From: Aselliscus stoliczkanus
Taxonomy: Eukaryota > Chordata > Mammalia > Chiroptera > Hipposideridae
DNA: 64,000 nt
Assembly: GCA_033961575.1 (NCBI GenBank)
Contig: CM066738.1
Span: 71,161,478 to 71,225,477 of the forward strand
Direction: 5' to 3'
Part shown: positions 11,441 through 24,010 of the stretch, in pieces
Position numbering within the stretch: position 1 is the stretch's first letter
How the letters are laid out: every line of letters starts with the position of its first letter
Notes under the pieces: generated by a model
What the model saw: only the letters and a program-made list of their open reading frames with translations
Databases searched by the model: none
What the model was told of the DNA's origin: nothing
Made by a program: the position numbers and the translations under genes

Positions 11441-13689
11441 CTAAGAAGATAGGTTGTGAAGATGTTGCTTTTATTGTGGGTGGGGTGAGAGCCGTGGAAC
11501 GTGCTGAGCAGAGGACTGGTGTGACCTTGCATTTGAACAAGAGTACTCAGGTCAACCACAGATCAAGGGCAAGAATTGCAGGCCTTTTTTTGGTAACCTT
11601 TGTCTTATAGAAAATCAGACTATGTGTTGTGTACTGTCTTCTCAAAGTGAATTAATTTTGATGTGAAGTTCAAAGATGACTTGAGGTCTGTAAAATGTTC
11701 ACGAATGTATGAGCAAACTCTGTCACAAACGAGAGGTGAAGGTGGCACAGTGTCTGGAATGGACCCTCGAACATCCTCTGAGCAGGGTGGTTGGCGGGCA
11801 GGAGCTGCTGCTTTGTTAGAAGAGGAGAGCCAGTCACCTTTCTGTCTCCTCTGCGTCTCCACCCAAAGTCCCACTGTGTGCTAGGGAGAGAGAGGAAGTT
11901 AGCCAAAAGCAAAGGCACATCTCAGTCCTCAGGGATAAGATACACGCTTGAAAATGACAAACATTACGAGGTTAGCTAGTGCCAGCTCAGCTGAGAGTAA
12001 TCGCTGGCCAGGTAGAGAAATGTCATCACAGTGAAGGTGGACAGTCTGTGCCTAAAGACTGAAAAATGTGGGTGTCACCGCCCCTCAAGCATGCAGTTTG
12101 TGGGCGCTATTTATCATCCTTGGGAAGTCATCTGACTTCCTAATGTGTGTATTATTTACAAGTGATGGCTGCCATGTGCACTGGAAATGCCGGGTCTGCT
12201 TTGAGAATCATTTCATTCAGAACAGGCAGAGAAACGCTCTTTGCAGTGAGTGAGCTGGGCCATTTCATTCCTCGGGAGGAATTTTCAGAGAGATTTAAAA
12301 GGATTTGAGATGGGAGCAGAACAAACAAGTGAGCTAGAGTGTTTTTAAAGTGCGAACTCACTGGGAAACCTTAAAAATATATAAAAAAGATTTTTGGCAC
12401 CCGTGATCTGCTTTTTCAAGTAAGAAGTGAAAAGTGCAGTAACTGAAGTCAGGTAGTAGCCTGCCTTTTTTGTTGAAAATTTCAGGGGGAAGGGGAATGG
12501 GCACTAACTAAATTAAGACCTTGTTTGTGATTTCATCAGTCCCAATCTGTCAGCCTAGTTTAGTTTGAAAAATGAGTTGAGGAAGAAGTGGCACGTTTCA
12601 AAAAATAAAACAGCTAGTTACCAGTTCTGAAACTGGCCTTCTTGAAGGATGAAAAATGTCATTGCCTTTTCTCCCTTAAATGAGTCCATGCAATTTGATA
12701 GATGGTGACCATCTTCTGTGATGGTCCTTGCAACATCCACCTCTTCCCAAGCATGCTTTTCCTGCTCAGAACTTTTGTTCTTCATTGGAAGACTAAAACC
12801 CTCCATCCTCTCAGCAGCAGGAGGCTGGTGGGGAACATCTTTATCTGTATCATCATCAGTGTTTATAGCCAACTGTCAGTGAAATCTCAGTCCTGAGGGA
12901 TTTATATAGAATGAAGGAGCCTTTAATAATCCCCAAACCTCACTTAGACTCCAGGCCCAGCCTGTCATGCCCCGGAAACATCCCCCAGAGCTGCTCTCAA
13001 ATATGACTGACCCACTGACTTGCTCTTAGTTCTTCCCATGTGCTGTGAGTAGTGGGAGGCAGGGAGGAGCTGGGCTTGTAGACCACCCCCTGGAAAGTGC
13101 GAATGCTTGTGCCCTGGGGCCAGCTAGGGTCAGCTGCTGGTTCAGCATCACACACTAGGGTTTAGTAAGGTTTTATTATTTGTACCTCTTTAGGAAGCAT
13201 GGAGGTTATGCTGGCTTTTCTTTGACTCTGCATGAGGCTTTTGAGAAAAATTACTTTCAGTCATGAGCAACTGTGCTCCGTGTTTCGCGTGTGCAGATGT
13301 ATGCTGCTGTATGATAAAGCTTGCAGATTGCAAGTGCTGGTTGCTTCTTTTCAACCAGTTTGACATACAAGAAATTAAACAAGTCACAGAGGAAAGGTCT
13401 AAGGGTTAGATAGAGCTTTCCCTTGGTGGGTCTGTTTCAATTCTCTGCTTGGAGAGGGTCTGGGAGCCTGGAGGAAACCAGACCTTGGTCCTCCCCAGTG
13501 ATATGCAGCAGCTGTCTGAGAATAAAACAGTAATTACAGCTAGCAGACAGCTCAGGGCCTAAGCCATGCATCAGGACACAGCTACCTGTGCTGTCCTGGA
13601 AGAGCAAGTAGGAGAGGGCTCAAGAGGGGACCTCCTGACTTCTTGACACCATGCTCATATTGGTTTCCTCCTATTTCGCTATTCTGTGT
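11441..13689. other. CABLES1: Intron, unique sequence
   Basis: No exon, RNA gene or clear repeat is seen. Frames at 11620-11980 overlap on both strands and look like chance. Confidence 0.5.
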
Positions 13690-14005
13690 TGGCTTGTGTT
13701 CCCTCAAAATTCTTATGCTGAGTTCCAATCCCTTGTATCTCAGCATGGGACCTTATTTGGAAATAGAGTCATTGCAGATGTAATTAGTTAAGATGGGATT
13801 GTCCTGTAGCAAGGTAGGCCCCTACTGTAATATGACCTGTGTCTTTATAAAAAGGAAAAATTTGCAGACACACACACACACATTCATCTGAGGGAGCATT
13901 GTCCTGTCGACACCTTGAGCTCAGACTTCTGGCCTCCAGAACTGAAACAGTCCCTTTCTACGTGTAGACCATTTCGCGTGTGGTACTTGGTTATGGCAGC
14001 CCCAG
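13690..14005 (+). mobile_element. MaLR-type (MLT1-like) LTR remnant
   Basis: Landmarks in order are GGACCTTATTTGGAAATAGA, GTCATTGCAGATGTAATTAG, a GTGTCTTTATAAAAAGG block, GACACCTTGAGCTCAGACTT and CTGGCCTCCAGAACTG, ending near TTGGTTATGGCAGCCCCAGC. A short (CA)n tract interrupts it at about 13867-13882. Confidence 0.7.
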
Positions 14006-14984
14006 CAAACTCACACACTCCCATATTCTCTCTCACTGCAGTTACCGGCTTTGCTATCCTGGTCCCTCCTCTCTTCTCACTTCATTCCTTATCACTGGGG
14101 GAGCTCATCCACACCAGCTTCAGTCACCAGCACCCTCTTATCTCATCCTGTGCCCCGTTTCCCAGGACCAACTGCCTCACAGGTGCAGGTGGTCTTTCAG
14201 GAGCTGGCCTGCCAGCCTCACTGGTTTCTCCTGCACCCCCACGCCACCCTCCAGCTATGCTGAATTATTTACAGTAATTGCTTGGTTAAGGGAAGAGGTT
14301 AGTAAATGCTGGAAGAAATACCCACAAATATTACATATGTAGTTTAAACATTGTGCTTTAACTTAAGGCGCATTGGTGATCATTCAGCAGTTTTGTTGTT
14401 ATTTTTATGCCGAGACTTTTCTTTGCATAGGGTTCCCTCGAGTTGGGGTCTGTCTTGTAGTGTCAGCCTCACACGTCGTCATACCCACCCACTGCTGACA
14501 TGTCCAGATTGGACTTCTTTAAAGTGACCCAAGAATCTAAGTGCAAAATCCTTTTGGAGTTTTAGAATTTTTTTTTCTTATCTTTTATGGATGTCTTGCC
14601 CATACCTCAAATGCAATTTTATTTTGGTGACTTGATTTGTTTGAATATTTTTTAAAGCATTCAACATTTTTTTTGTTTTGTTTTATAGAAACAGCATTTC
14701 TCCTTTTGTTTTTTCCACATTTCATTAGTTTGTGCAGTCATTTTGTGAACAAGAATAAGCAGAAGTAACAAGTACAACTGGTGTAAACAGGTTGGAGACA
14801 TACATAACTAACTCTTAGTAAGTGTACAAGTCAATGTGGACTAGAGAGCAGTCTCCCAGCTGTGAGTGCTGTGGGTGTTGGTCAGAGTGATTGACAGAGG
14901 GGTGTGGACAGTCTGGTGGATCAGACAAATGGAGGTCAGAGAAGAGTTTTATTGCATGCTCATAGCCTTCTGCTCTTTCTTCTC

Positions 14985-15310
14985 CCAGCCTTCGCTCATA
15001 CCAAGCCCTCTGCCAGAATATCTTTTCCTTGTAGCCTGATTGCCATGTATCCCTCCTATCTCAGCCTAGCTGTCACTCTCTCCAGGAAGCCCACCTTGCC
15101 TCCTCCCCTAAGCTAGGTTATTTGTCCCTCTTATGTGCTCTGTAGCGCCCTCTACTGCTCCAGGGCAATCACACCCCTGTGTAAATATATCCCACCCAAC
15201 CATAATCTTTGTAAGGATGCAGCCCTTGCCTATGCTGTTCATTATCAAATCCCTGGTACCAGCACAAAGTCCAGCATAGAGTAAGCGCTCAGAAAATATT
15301 TGGGAAGGGA
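14985..15310 (+). repeat. L2 LINE 3' remnant
   Basis: Landmarks are CTCTCTCCAGGAAGCCCACC, CCTTGCCTCCTCCCCTAAGC, TCTTATGTGCTCTGTAGCGC and the terminal block GTAAGCGCTCAGAAAATATT (15282 on), which match the L2 3' end in sense. Confidence 0.7.
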
Positions 15311-15925
15311 GGGAGGAGGACAGGAAGATCATATAACTTGTTTTTCAGAAATCTTGCACCGCCCCCTGCATTGTAGGATAAGGCACACCTTAGCAGGCAG
15401 CGAAGGCCAGCGCTGCCATTGTAATAACATTAGCAGTAATGGAAGCGGCCATGGTTGTGGTGGTAGTATGAGCAGTCATGATAAGAAGACCAACACCCCC
15501 ACTGATGGTAATACCACTATCTTGTATTTGTGGGCTACTTAGTGTAGATAGATCTTCAGATGCATTTTCCTACCTGATTTGTGCCAGCCCCATGTCCCCC
15601 AATGCCCCTCACTTTGATGCCCTGTGTGGCCTCACTCATCACTGTGTTGGTTGTGTTTCCCTTCATCTTGGGCCCTCCAGGCCCTGTTCTCACTTGTTGG
15701 AATCCCGTTCCTTCTCCAGGACCCGACCCAGTTCCCTAGTGACTGTCCCAGGCACCAGCCCCACCACTCGCTCAGGCTTCTGGGTCCCTGTTGTCCATAG
15801 GCTCCTCCCCTCCTCCCAGCTCCCTGAACTGGAGTATTATTGTCTCTGCACCAGCAAACATAGCACAGTGTGCAGGAGACTTTTGAGCACAGAGCAACAC
15901 TGGGAAGAAAGTGACCAAATGCCAG

Positions 15926-16382
15926 CCATATTCATTTCCCAGGGCTGCCCTATAATGTATCATAAACTGGTAGTTTAAAACAAAAATGTATTCCCTCACA
16001 GCTCTGGAGGGCAGAAGTCAGAAATCAAGGTGCCTGCGGGGTCATGTGCCCTCTGAAGGCTCTAGGGAATGATCCTTCCTAGCTTCTTCCAGTTTCTGGT
16101 GGCTGCCAGCAATCCTTGGCATCCTTTTGTCCACATCATTCCAACCTCTGCCTCTGTCATCACGTGGCCTTCTTCCCTCTGTGTGTGTCTGGGTATGTCC
16201 AAATCTCTCCTTATTCAATCCAGTCATAGAGTCATTGGATCTGAGACCCACCCTAATCCAGTATGACCTCATTCTAACGTGGTTACATCTGCAAAGACCA
16301 TGTTTAAGGCCACATCCACAGGTTCTGGGGATTGGTACTGCAACATGTCTTTTTGGGGAACACAATTCAAGCCACAGTACTG
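15926..16382 (-). mobile_element. MaLR-type (MLT1-like) LTR remnant, antisense
   Basis: From left to right: TTCATTTCCCAGGGCTGCCC, CTCACAGCTCTGGAGG, CATCACGTGGCCTTCTTCCC, TTACATCTGCAAAGACCATG and CACAGGTTCTGGGGATTGG. This is the reverse of a MaLR LTR. Length is about 455 bp. Confidence 0.75.
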
Positions 16383-18689
16383 ATATTTTTAAGTGTGTTT
16401 TTTCCTGCTTCCTGGGTGTGTCGGGAATGAACTACAGAATCTGAGAGTGCATTTCTACATGTATGCCCAGGACCTCACGTGGCCCCTGGGGCCATGGACA
16501 CCCCTGGGCCGTGGACACCGGACTATGTCATGTATCACTGTACTCAGCTACCATTCTTGTGAATGTGATTTTCTTCACTCTAACTTTGGAAGTTGTTGGC
16601 TTGTTTTCATGTCCTTAAGAGACTATTTCTGCCCTAATGGAATATTCCACCTGGAACAGTTTGAATCTTCTTACAGCCAACAGACTCCTCTGGGCTCTGG
16701 AAATAGAACAAGAAGCCAGTTTTTGGTGTAAGAGGGAACACTTAAGAGTCCTGGATGGCATTGGATACTGCCACTTCAGACATTGTCAGCACTGCGCTGA
16801 GGGGTGGAAAACAGACTCAATGAAAGTGGCCCACGGCACACTGGCAAGTGTGGGACCCTTGTGCATTTCCTGGCTCTTCTGAAGACTCCAGCATCTCACC
16901 GGCAAAGTGGAAGTTTTGTGGCCTGAAGCTGCAAGTTCCCTCATACCAGAAACATTTTCCTAAGCACGGAAATGAGCCTACATGAAGAAGAAAGTTAGAC
17001 AGTGTTCCAGCTGCAGGACACGCTCAGAGCTTCCTGGAAGGGTTTGGAAAACATTGTGTATCTAGAGGGAGCTCTGCCCATGTGGGCTGCAGCACTCGGG
17101 AGCCTTTTCTTTTGCTATTTTGTTTTTCTCCCTCTGACAGATGTTTGTGTATGGAAATGTGGTCTTTAATTCCTTAAAGACCCATCTCTCTGGAGTTAAT
17201 TCCTCTTTTGAAGTCATAATCTTTTGTGTAGTGCTTTCTGGTCAGCTTGACTCCAAGTAAAGCATTATATGTCACAGATGTGGAAAATTATGTGGGCTTT
17301 TTGCATTCCATGTGGGCAGAAAAGAAGATGGCTACAGTGACTGGCAGTGAAAACATGGAGGTGCTCACTTTCGAAGCCCATTGGAAATGGAGGTTGGCTG
17401 TCTTACATCATTCTTCATTAGCATCTGATTTAATTTTTTCACAAATACAAAAGCACTTGGAGGAGGCAAACAAATCTGATTTTCTTCTGTGCTTATCTCC
17501 AGTCAGGCATTGCCTGATACTTATAAAGAGCAAAGCTGTGAATTCACACGAACCCTCCAGGTTCTGGACAGAGTGCAGGCTCTTTAGATTCATGCTGCTC
17601 AAAGTTGCCGGTGTAGGAAACAGAGAGGAGAGCTTACCACTTGTTGATATTTGCCTGGTACGGCTAAGACCTCAAGTCCCTCCCAGATGCCAGAAGTACT
17701 TCAGGAAACTATGTAGGATGTATTCTTGGGCGCTCCATTGGGTATTTCCAGCTCCTCAGGGCTTGAACTGCTGCAAACCTGTTGCAGAGCGGCTACGCGG
17801 GTCTCTGCTCTGGATCTCTCTTCCGGTCCCTGCAGAAACTGGGAGGCTATGGGATGGCTGGACACAAGAATGGAAGGGAAGTACCAAGATGCGGTGCTCC
17901 ATACTGCCCTCGTCCCGCCTCCAGCAGCTTGTAAATAGCCAACCAGAGAAGCACCAGCGCTGCGAGCATTGTTGGGAAACATTCCATATTTGTAGTTGCT
18001 AACTTTGACGTATGTGCTAGAATAGCATGTGTTTTTCTCAATGAAGTTCATGCTCTCAGCCTCTCCTGGACCTAAGTGGTGAGGACCACACAGTGCAACA
18101 CTAATTTAGCAGAACAGTGCAGCTTGTTTACTCATAGGTACATTGTGGTTGAAACTTTGGAAAGAATGCTTCCATTTCACATGCATTTATATCTTCTCAT
18201 TTTCTTGTTCTGTTAACAGTGTCCAAATAAGTTTGGTGTGTGGGGAGAAAGGACACATTAGCACTACATAACGAAGAAAATTCAGTATGCTAAGCCAGCT
18301 GAGTTTGTTCAACACATTCTTTCCTCTGTGTTGCAGAAGACGTGGATGTCCAGAGACATGGGGAATGAGTAGTTCCAGGCTTTTCTCCTGGGTGGATAGG
18401 AGGAGAGAACCTCTATCCTTCCATCAGGAAAGGGACCCAGCTAAGCAGAGCAGGAGGAGAGGTTTGCCCATGGCTCCAGCAGCTCTAATGTCAGAGTTGT
18501 TGTGATTGGTCACTCGCTGGCCCCATCCTATGCTTGGCCTGGTGACCTATAGGCCACACTGGAAAGCCACCCTCAAACCTGGGTGAAGGCAGACTGCTTG
18601 GATGCCAAGAAGTCCATGGGTACTCACCCAAACCCACAGGAGCAGACTTTTCTAAGTCTTAGAGAAGAGCATCAAGGCACATAGTGGTA
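16383..18689. other. CABLES1: Intron, unique sequence holding the longest open frame of the window
   Basis: No repeat is recognised over 2.3 kb. A + strand frame of 251 codons spans 17247-18002. It has no domain I know, overlaps minus-strand frames of similar quality, and lacks flanking splice or promoter signals that I can see. I do not annotate it as a gene. Confidence 0.5.
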
Positions 18690-18832
18690 GAAAGCATGGG
18701 TTCTAACCCATGGTCAGTCACACCTGCTAGTTCGTCACTTTCGGCACATCAGTTACTTGCTTGTGCCCCCTTAGTTAAAGCATTTAGAATCTGGCACCAA
18801 ATCAATGCTTAATAAATATTAGCTATTATTAT
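18690..18832 (+). repeat. MIR SINE remnant
   Basis: AGAAAGCATGGGTTCTAACC at the left and TCAATGCTTAATAAATATTA with GCTATTATTATG at the right are MIR head and tail landmarks. Confidence 0.6.
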
Positions 18833-19254
18833 GTCTGCCTAAGTAAATTTACATGGCCATTGCAGCATCAGCTCTGTTGCTGGTTTCCCTAAGTGAGAGT
18901 CCAAGGGGCCAGGCTGGTGTTTGGCAGCTGTGCTCATGACTTATTTAACCCTTGGCCTTCAGGCCTTGGCAGCCTCCTGGATGCAACATCCTGTCCTTGC
19001 AGCAGTGACCAAGAGTAGGTCTATGATGTCTGATGAGAAACATCTCCTTTGAGATAGGAGAGACACCTCTGTGTGCGTGCTCCCTCTTTATAGACAGGCC
19101 GCATGTGTCGTCCTTCAGTTGTCTTTAAAAACACAGACTGTCATGTCTGAGCAGGCCTGTGTATTTTAGCACAGAGGTCGAAGAAATTCTCAATCTAAGT
19201 ACTAAGCTGGTAAAACTTAACTCAAGAAGATGGTCTCCAGTAAAAAAGTTAATA

Positions 19255-19383
19255 CAAAGGGTACCCAAAAAATGTATATGCATTTTAAGAAAGGTAAAAA
19301 CTATATTAAAATTGTAAAACTCAATACATACCGATAACAAAAGATGAATACAAGATATGTGTATACATTTTTTGGCACCCTGG
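19255..19383. mobile_element. Mariner-type miniature element (129 bp)
   Basis: The element is flanked by TA on both sides (19253-19254 and 19384-19385). The inverted ends read CAAAGGGTACCCAAAAAATG at the left and, on the opposite strand at the right, CCAGGGTGCCAAAAAATG, each continuing into TATAyrC. It has no coding capacity. A related but one-ended copy lies at about 62075-62230. Confidence 0.75.
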
Positions 19384-19385
19384 TA

Positions 19386-19600
19386 TTTATTGAGTATGTA
19401 TTTGTCATGCAGTTAATATTATTTGCCACATCTGCCATATGGACTCATTTACGCTTTACAGCATTATGTTTTACAGCATTCCAATAAGATAGTTACTAAT
19501 TTTATCCCATTTTTTTTTACATGAGGAAACTGAGGCTCAGAAGACTTAGTAAGATGCTTGAAATCATACAGAGGTGACCTCGCTGGCATCTGAGGCTGGG
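19386..19600 (-). repeat. MIR SINE remnant
   Basis: TATTTATTGAGTATGTATTT at the left and ATGAGGAAACTGAGGCTCAG (from about 19521) are reversed MIR landmarks. Confidence 0.7.
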
Positions 19601-19859
19601 AATGTTGCTTTGGTCCTGTCAGCCACACTAGACATGAATCTCTGAGGAATGAGCAGCCGGCCAGTCTTGTCCTCCAGGGGCCAGGTGCTCAGGTGCTGCT
19701 CTGAGGCACAGCGTTGCCCAGGCTGCGTTTATGGAGGGGCTGCCATGTGCTAAACCTTTGGACTCATTGTTTGGAAGAAGAGGGTGGCAAATGATTAGCA
19801 GCACTTGTGATCAGTGCACTCCTGAAAGTGGAAGTAAGGAACAGAAGCAGCACCAAAAC

Positions 19860-20130
19860 GGGAATGAGTAACTCAGTGAACGGGGAGGAAATGCTTCCTG
19901 AGGAGGTGGCTTCTGAGCTAGGTTTTGAAGAATAAATACGAGTTCACTAAATGTACCTAGAGGGCACAGCAGGCAGAAGAAATAGCATGCTAAGGACAGA
20001 GGTTTGGAACAGCAGGGGTGTTAAGGTGGGAGTACTGCAAGTCCTTTAGCGTGATGAATGATAAGGCATGGGAGGAAATACCACATGTGTTGAGACTGGA
20101 GAGGCAGAAAGAGTAGAAGGCAGAGGTTCC
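19860..20130 (-). repeat. L2 LINE remnant
   Basis: GCTTCCTGAGGAGGTGGCTT, CTGAGCTAGGTTTTGAAGAA and GAGGGCACAGCAGGCAGAAG are typical of the reversed L2 3' region. Confidence 0.6.
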
Positions 20131-20493
20131 AGTTTGTCATGCCAGGGAACCTGACTATCCTGAGCATGTAGGCAATTTAATATCACAGTTTTAAAACAAG
20201 GTCAAAATCCCCAAACCTTGATACAGCTAGTAGTCCTGTTTGTTCCCCGTTTTTATGGTTACGATTATTGAAGGGAAAGATTACAAAAGTCAATAAGCTC
20301 CATACTGATGTATATTGCTATTGTGCTAAAAAATGTTGTTTCTTTAGTCTCCTCCACTCGTCTCTCCATTTTTTCATAAGCAGTTCTTTTTGCAAATGTT
20401 ATTCTCAGATGCCAGGATAAGTACTTTTGAGAGTTGTTTTTTTTTTTAAATGCTTTTTTAAGTGGCCTTTAATTGCATAAGAACATCATGTAG

Positions 20494-20614
20494 GGGCCGG
20501 CCAACTGGCGCGGTGGTTAAGAGCTGGCTTGGGACGCCAGCAGCCCCGGTTCGGAACCCGCATATGAGGGCCAGTAACACTGCCCTCAAAAAAAAAAACA
20601 AAAAAAAACAAATT
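20494..20614 (+). mobile_element. tRNA-derived SINE, short form (copy A)
   Basis: The head GGGCCGGCCAACTGGCGCGG is followed by a pol III B-box-like GGTTCGGAACC, then GGGCCAGTAACACTGCCCTC and an A-rich tail. A perfect 15-bp duplication, AAGAACATCATGTAG, flanks it at 20479-20493 and 20615-20629, so the insertion is recent. It is in sense in the intron, about 590 bp before the exon at 21203. Confidence 0.92.
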
Positions 20615-21202
20615 AAGAACATCATGTAGAACTGTTTCCAGTAGTGTCTTTATAGCAGGAATGGAGGCTAAGATTGATTGTCATTGTTTTTTTAATTTAT
20701 TCTCAGAACCTAACATGCTGCCCGTGTATTAAAAAAAACAACAACCTAATGATCATAATGGCATCTGCGTATCTTTCCTGCTCATGGTTTCTGGCACTGT
20801 TGCTCTTACATTATATACTGCGGAGTAGATATCAATGGTTTAAATGTGCATGACTGTTGGCTCAGCACTGGGCACTCCCAGACTCATAGCTCTGTCTCTC
20901 CATCTTGCATGTGCAGCCCACAGCCAGCAGCTCTCACCAGAGGAAGGATTCATGTTATACTCATTGGAGACCCTCGTTGGGGTCTCGCATGTTAACATTT
21001 CGAGCAGAAGAGGCCGCGTGGCTGCTGTGCTGAGGTCGCATTTTATAAGGAGCGCACAGCACCATCTGCCAGAGGAGGTGGTGGGAGCGTGCAAATACTG
21101 CTATGAATTCCATGAATGCTTAATTGCTAGAGAATTTTTTTTTTAAGAGTCTTTGCATTTAGTTTGTTTGTTTGTTGTTTGTTCTTTTTTTTTATTTTTT
21201 AG

Positions 21203-21280
21203 AATAGTCCTTATCAGTGGCAGAAGATCCTTCTGTAGTATATTTTCAGTGCTGCCGTATCGCGACAGTGCCCACGTTGG
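21203..21280 (+). CDS. CABLES1: CABLES1 internal coding exon (78 nt, symmetric)
   Basis: The exon completes an Arg codon and encodes IVLISGRRSFCSIFSVLPYR through DSAHV, plus two bases (GG). The segment is conserved in the CABLES family. The acceptor has a long T-rich tract (TTTTTTTTATTTTTTAG) and the donor is TTGG|GTATGT. Intron phase is 2 on both sides, so exclusion would remove 26 residues without a frameshift. It belongs to the central region before the cyclin-box-like fold, and I know of no separate catalytic role. Neighbouring introns are 17.3 kb and 15.1 kb. Confidence 0.93.
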
Positions 21281-22130
21281 GTATGTATATGCATGCTTGC
21301 TTTATAGTTCTCTGGGTGAAAAGTTGTGATACCATGTGCATAATGTGCTTCTCTTTCCATTTCAAAGAACTTGCCTCACGTTGACACTGCAAATTCGGTA
21401 TTTGTAAATTGGAAAGAAAAAAACATTCCACTTCCTTTTCAACCAGGAAGCTTCCTTGTTATTTTGTGTGTGCATGCATGTGTGTGCATGAGTGTCCTCC
21501 CCATATTGCCTCCTGTTTCTAAATATGCATTTTGTCATCTCTTCCAATACTGTAAAGCAAGAACAATACAGGGAGGGCCTTGTCAGCTTTTGGAGAAAGG
21601 TAGGTCAGGAGAGGAATTAGACAAACCATGTAGCAATCCTGCCTCTTTGCGTCTTGGGCTTACAGCTAGAAACTGACCAGCAAGCTGGAGCAAATATTAA
21701 AGCAGAGTAGTACCAGGAACAGACTGCGATTTGCAACAAGCGAGGGGAACAGTCGCTTCTCTAGATCAACAAGCCCCTCCTTTTGCTATGAAAAAAAGTT
21801 GGTAAGGGAGGCTCTGCTCTTGCAAAGCATCCCCTCTTTATTCCCCATCCCTCAAAGCCTCCCTTCTTCATTCCCCATCCCCAAACTCCTCTGGGTCTTA
21901 CTCCCTCACTCCTCACCTGTTCACTGCATCTGGTGTTTGTTGTCAGAGAGCTGCTGGTATTTAGGACAGGACAGCTCACTGCATAGGATGCTGGGAGCAT
22001 TGTGGGAAGTTGGCTCTGGCCTCTGCAAACTAAATGCTGGCATTGCCCTCTAGTCGTTGTGACAACCCCACACTATTCACACATGACCATTGCCCTGTGG
22101 GAGGACAGTATGGACCCTGGTGCTGATTCA
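21281..22130. other. CABLES1: Intron, unique sequence
   Basis: Apart from a CATTCCCCATCCC-type short repeat at about 21840-21885, nothing is recognised. Confidence 0.5.
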
Positions 22131-22137
22131 TCCTTTA

Positions 22138-22693
22138 CATTAGCCCCCCTTATTCATGACCTTGGACCTTAGATCACACGTTCTAAGACCCCCAGTAGAT
22201 GCCTGAAACCATGGATAGTACTGAACCCTGTATATACTATAATTTTCCTATACATACATACCTATGATAAAGTTTAATTTATAAATTAAACACAGTAAGA
22301 GATTAACAACAATAACTAATAATAAAATAGAACAATTATAACAATATACTATAATAAAAGTTATGTGAATATGGTATTATTAAGTAAAATAGGGTTACTT
22401 GAACCACAAGCGCTGCAATACTATGACAATCAATTTGATAACCAAGATGGCTACTAAGTGCCTAATGGGTGGGGAGTGTCTACATGTGGGGATGCGGACA
22501 AAGGGATGATTCACATCCAGGCAGGATGGAGCAGGATGGCGCTAGGTTTTATCAAGCTACTCAGAATAGCACACCATTTAAAACCTATGAATTGTCTGTT
22601 TTTGGAATTTTCCACTTAATATTTTTGGATCATGGTTGATGGTGAGTAATTGAAATTGCAGAAAGCAAAACTACAGATAAAGGGGGACTACTG
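22138..22693. mobile_element. Tigger/MER2-like (pogo-type) DNA transposon remnant
   Basis: The left end (CATTAGCCCCCCTTATTCAT) and the right end (GATAAAGGGGGACTACTG) are degraded inverted repeats next to TA dinucleotides at 22136-22137 and 22694-22695. Inside, GGGATGATTCACATCCAGGC and GTTACTTGAACCACAAGCGC are relics of the Tigger family. No transposase frame survives. Confidence 0.75.
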
Positions 22694-23839
22694 TATTTCA
22701 GGAAGGGTCACCTATAGGATTATCAGTAGATTCAGCTATTCGTCTGTTGGCCTACATGAAGAATCAAAATTCATTTGTGGGTTCACAAGATATAAACTTT
22801 TTATATCTTGGACATGAACAAACTTAAACTCACTACCCCATCAGATTTTATAGATGAGGAAACCAAGATGCAGAAAGGTTAATTTTCTGTAACAAAACAC
22901 ATAGTTGGATCATTTGTGATACCTAACAGAGAAAAGAACATGCCTGTTTCAGCAGCATATGCTACTTAAGTATTCACATAAGAAACTATGAGCACAATTC
23001 AAAATACTGTCATTTAGCACTATGATTAATGTTCTGCTTTTTAAATGTTTTAATGAGCAGAATTCTTATTTATGAATAGCTGCCATTTATCATAATTATG
23101 GTGTTTTACTAGTTATTGGGAAACAACTAAACTCAAATAATAAAAATATTTATAGAAGTAAATTACGTACATCTATGTTTTAAACTACCTTAGTTCATAT
23201 ACATATTAACTAATACTTTTGCACTGTGGACAATCCCTTTACTTTTATGCTAAAGCTCTTTCTGTGACCAGGACGTAAGTCATAGAATTTCAGGGGTGGA
23301 AAGGACGGTAGAGGTGACATAATATTGCCTCCCTGTTCACAGCTCGGGCTCGTAGGCATAGGGCCGAAGCTCACCATATCCCCAGTAGAGCCCAGGACTC
23401 AGGCCACCCCAGCCCGCAGATTTTGTGGTTGCTAGCTCCCATGTTTCCGTTGTACTTATGTACGGGGACTAGACCACATGTGTCTGATTATTCCAGAGAA
23501 GTGCAAACCACCCTGCTGATGGGGACAATGTGCAGTTTCAACTTCATTGCAAGAAAGTTTTAAAAACAGGAAACTCAGAAGTTCATCCACTGTGTACTTG
23601 AACCGTCTTTACAGGGAAAGCATCTATCAGCATGGCCTTATCTCTTTCCAGTTTTGTTGTCTGGCTTCTCATGCTGCCCTTGAGCTTCCCATGTCCCGCT
23701 TTCACATTGTGGCTTGCCCTCCTTTCCTTCTGACCCTACAGCTTTGTTCTTGGTTTTAAACAAACTGAACACTTATGTTGGCTCCTGACATCAGTTGACC
23801 CAGGCAGACAGGCAAGTCTTAGGAGAGGTTTCACTATCC

Positions 23840-24010
23840 TTCCATTCATGCATTCATTCATTCATGCATGCATTTAGTCGTTAGTGAGCATGAGGCCCTG
23901 ATAGAGGCTGGGAGGGTGCATGGATGAGTAAGATCCGTTCTCCAGGAGTTTATCATTGAGCAAGGAAGCAAGACATATGAACAGCCAAGACAGCTGGGGC
24001 TGAGGGGCTA
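23840..24010 (-). repeat. L2 LINE 3' remnant with CATT-type simple repeat
   Basis: The left end is a (CATT)n tract at about 23844-23871, the reverse of the L2 TGAA tail. GCATGAGGCCCTGATAGAGG and CAGGAGTTTATCATTGAGC follow. Confidence 0.65.

Noticed and set aside
15478..15978. 166-codon + strand frame
   Set aside because: It ends inside a MaLR LTR remnant and shows no known domain.
20494..20614. Functional tRNA gene
   Set aside because: The tRNA-like head is part of a SINE with an A-tail and target duplication, and its arms do not form a standard cloverleaf.
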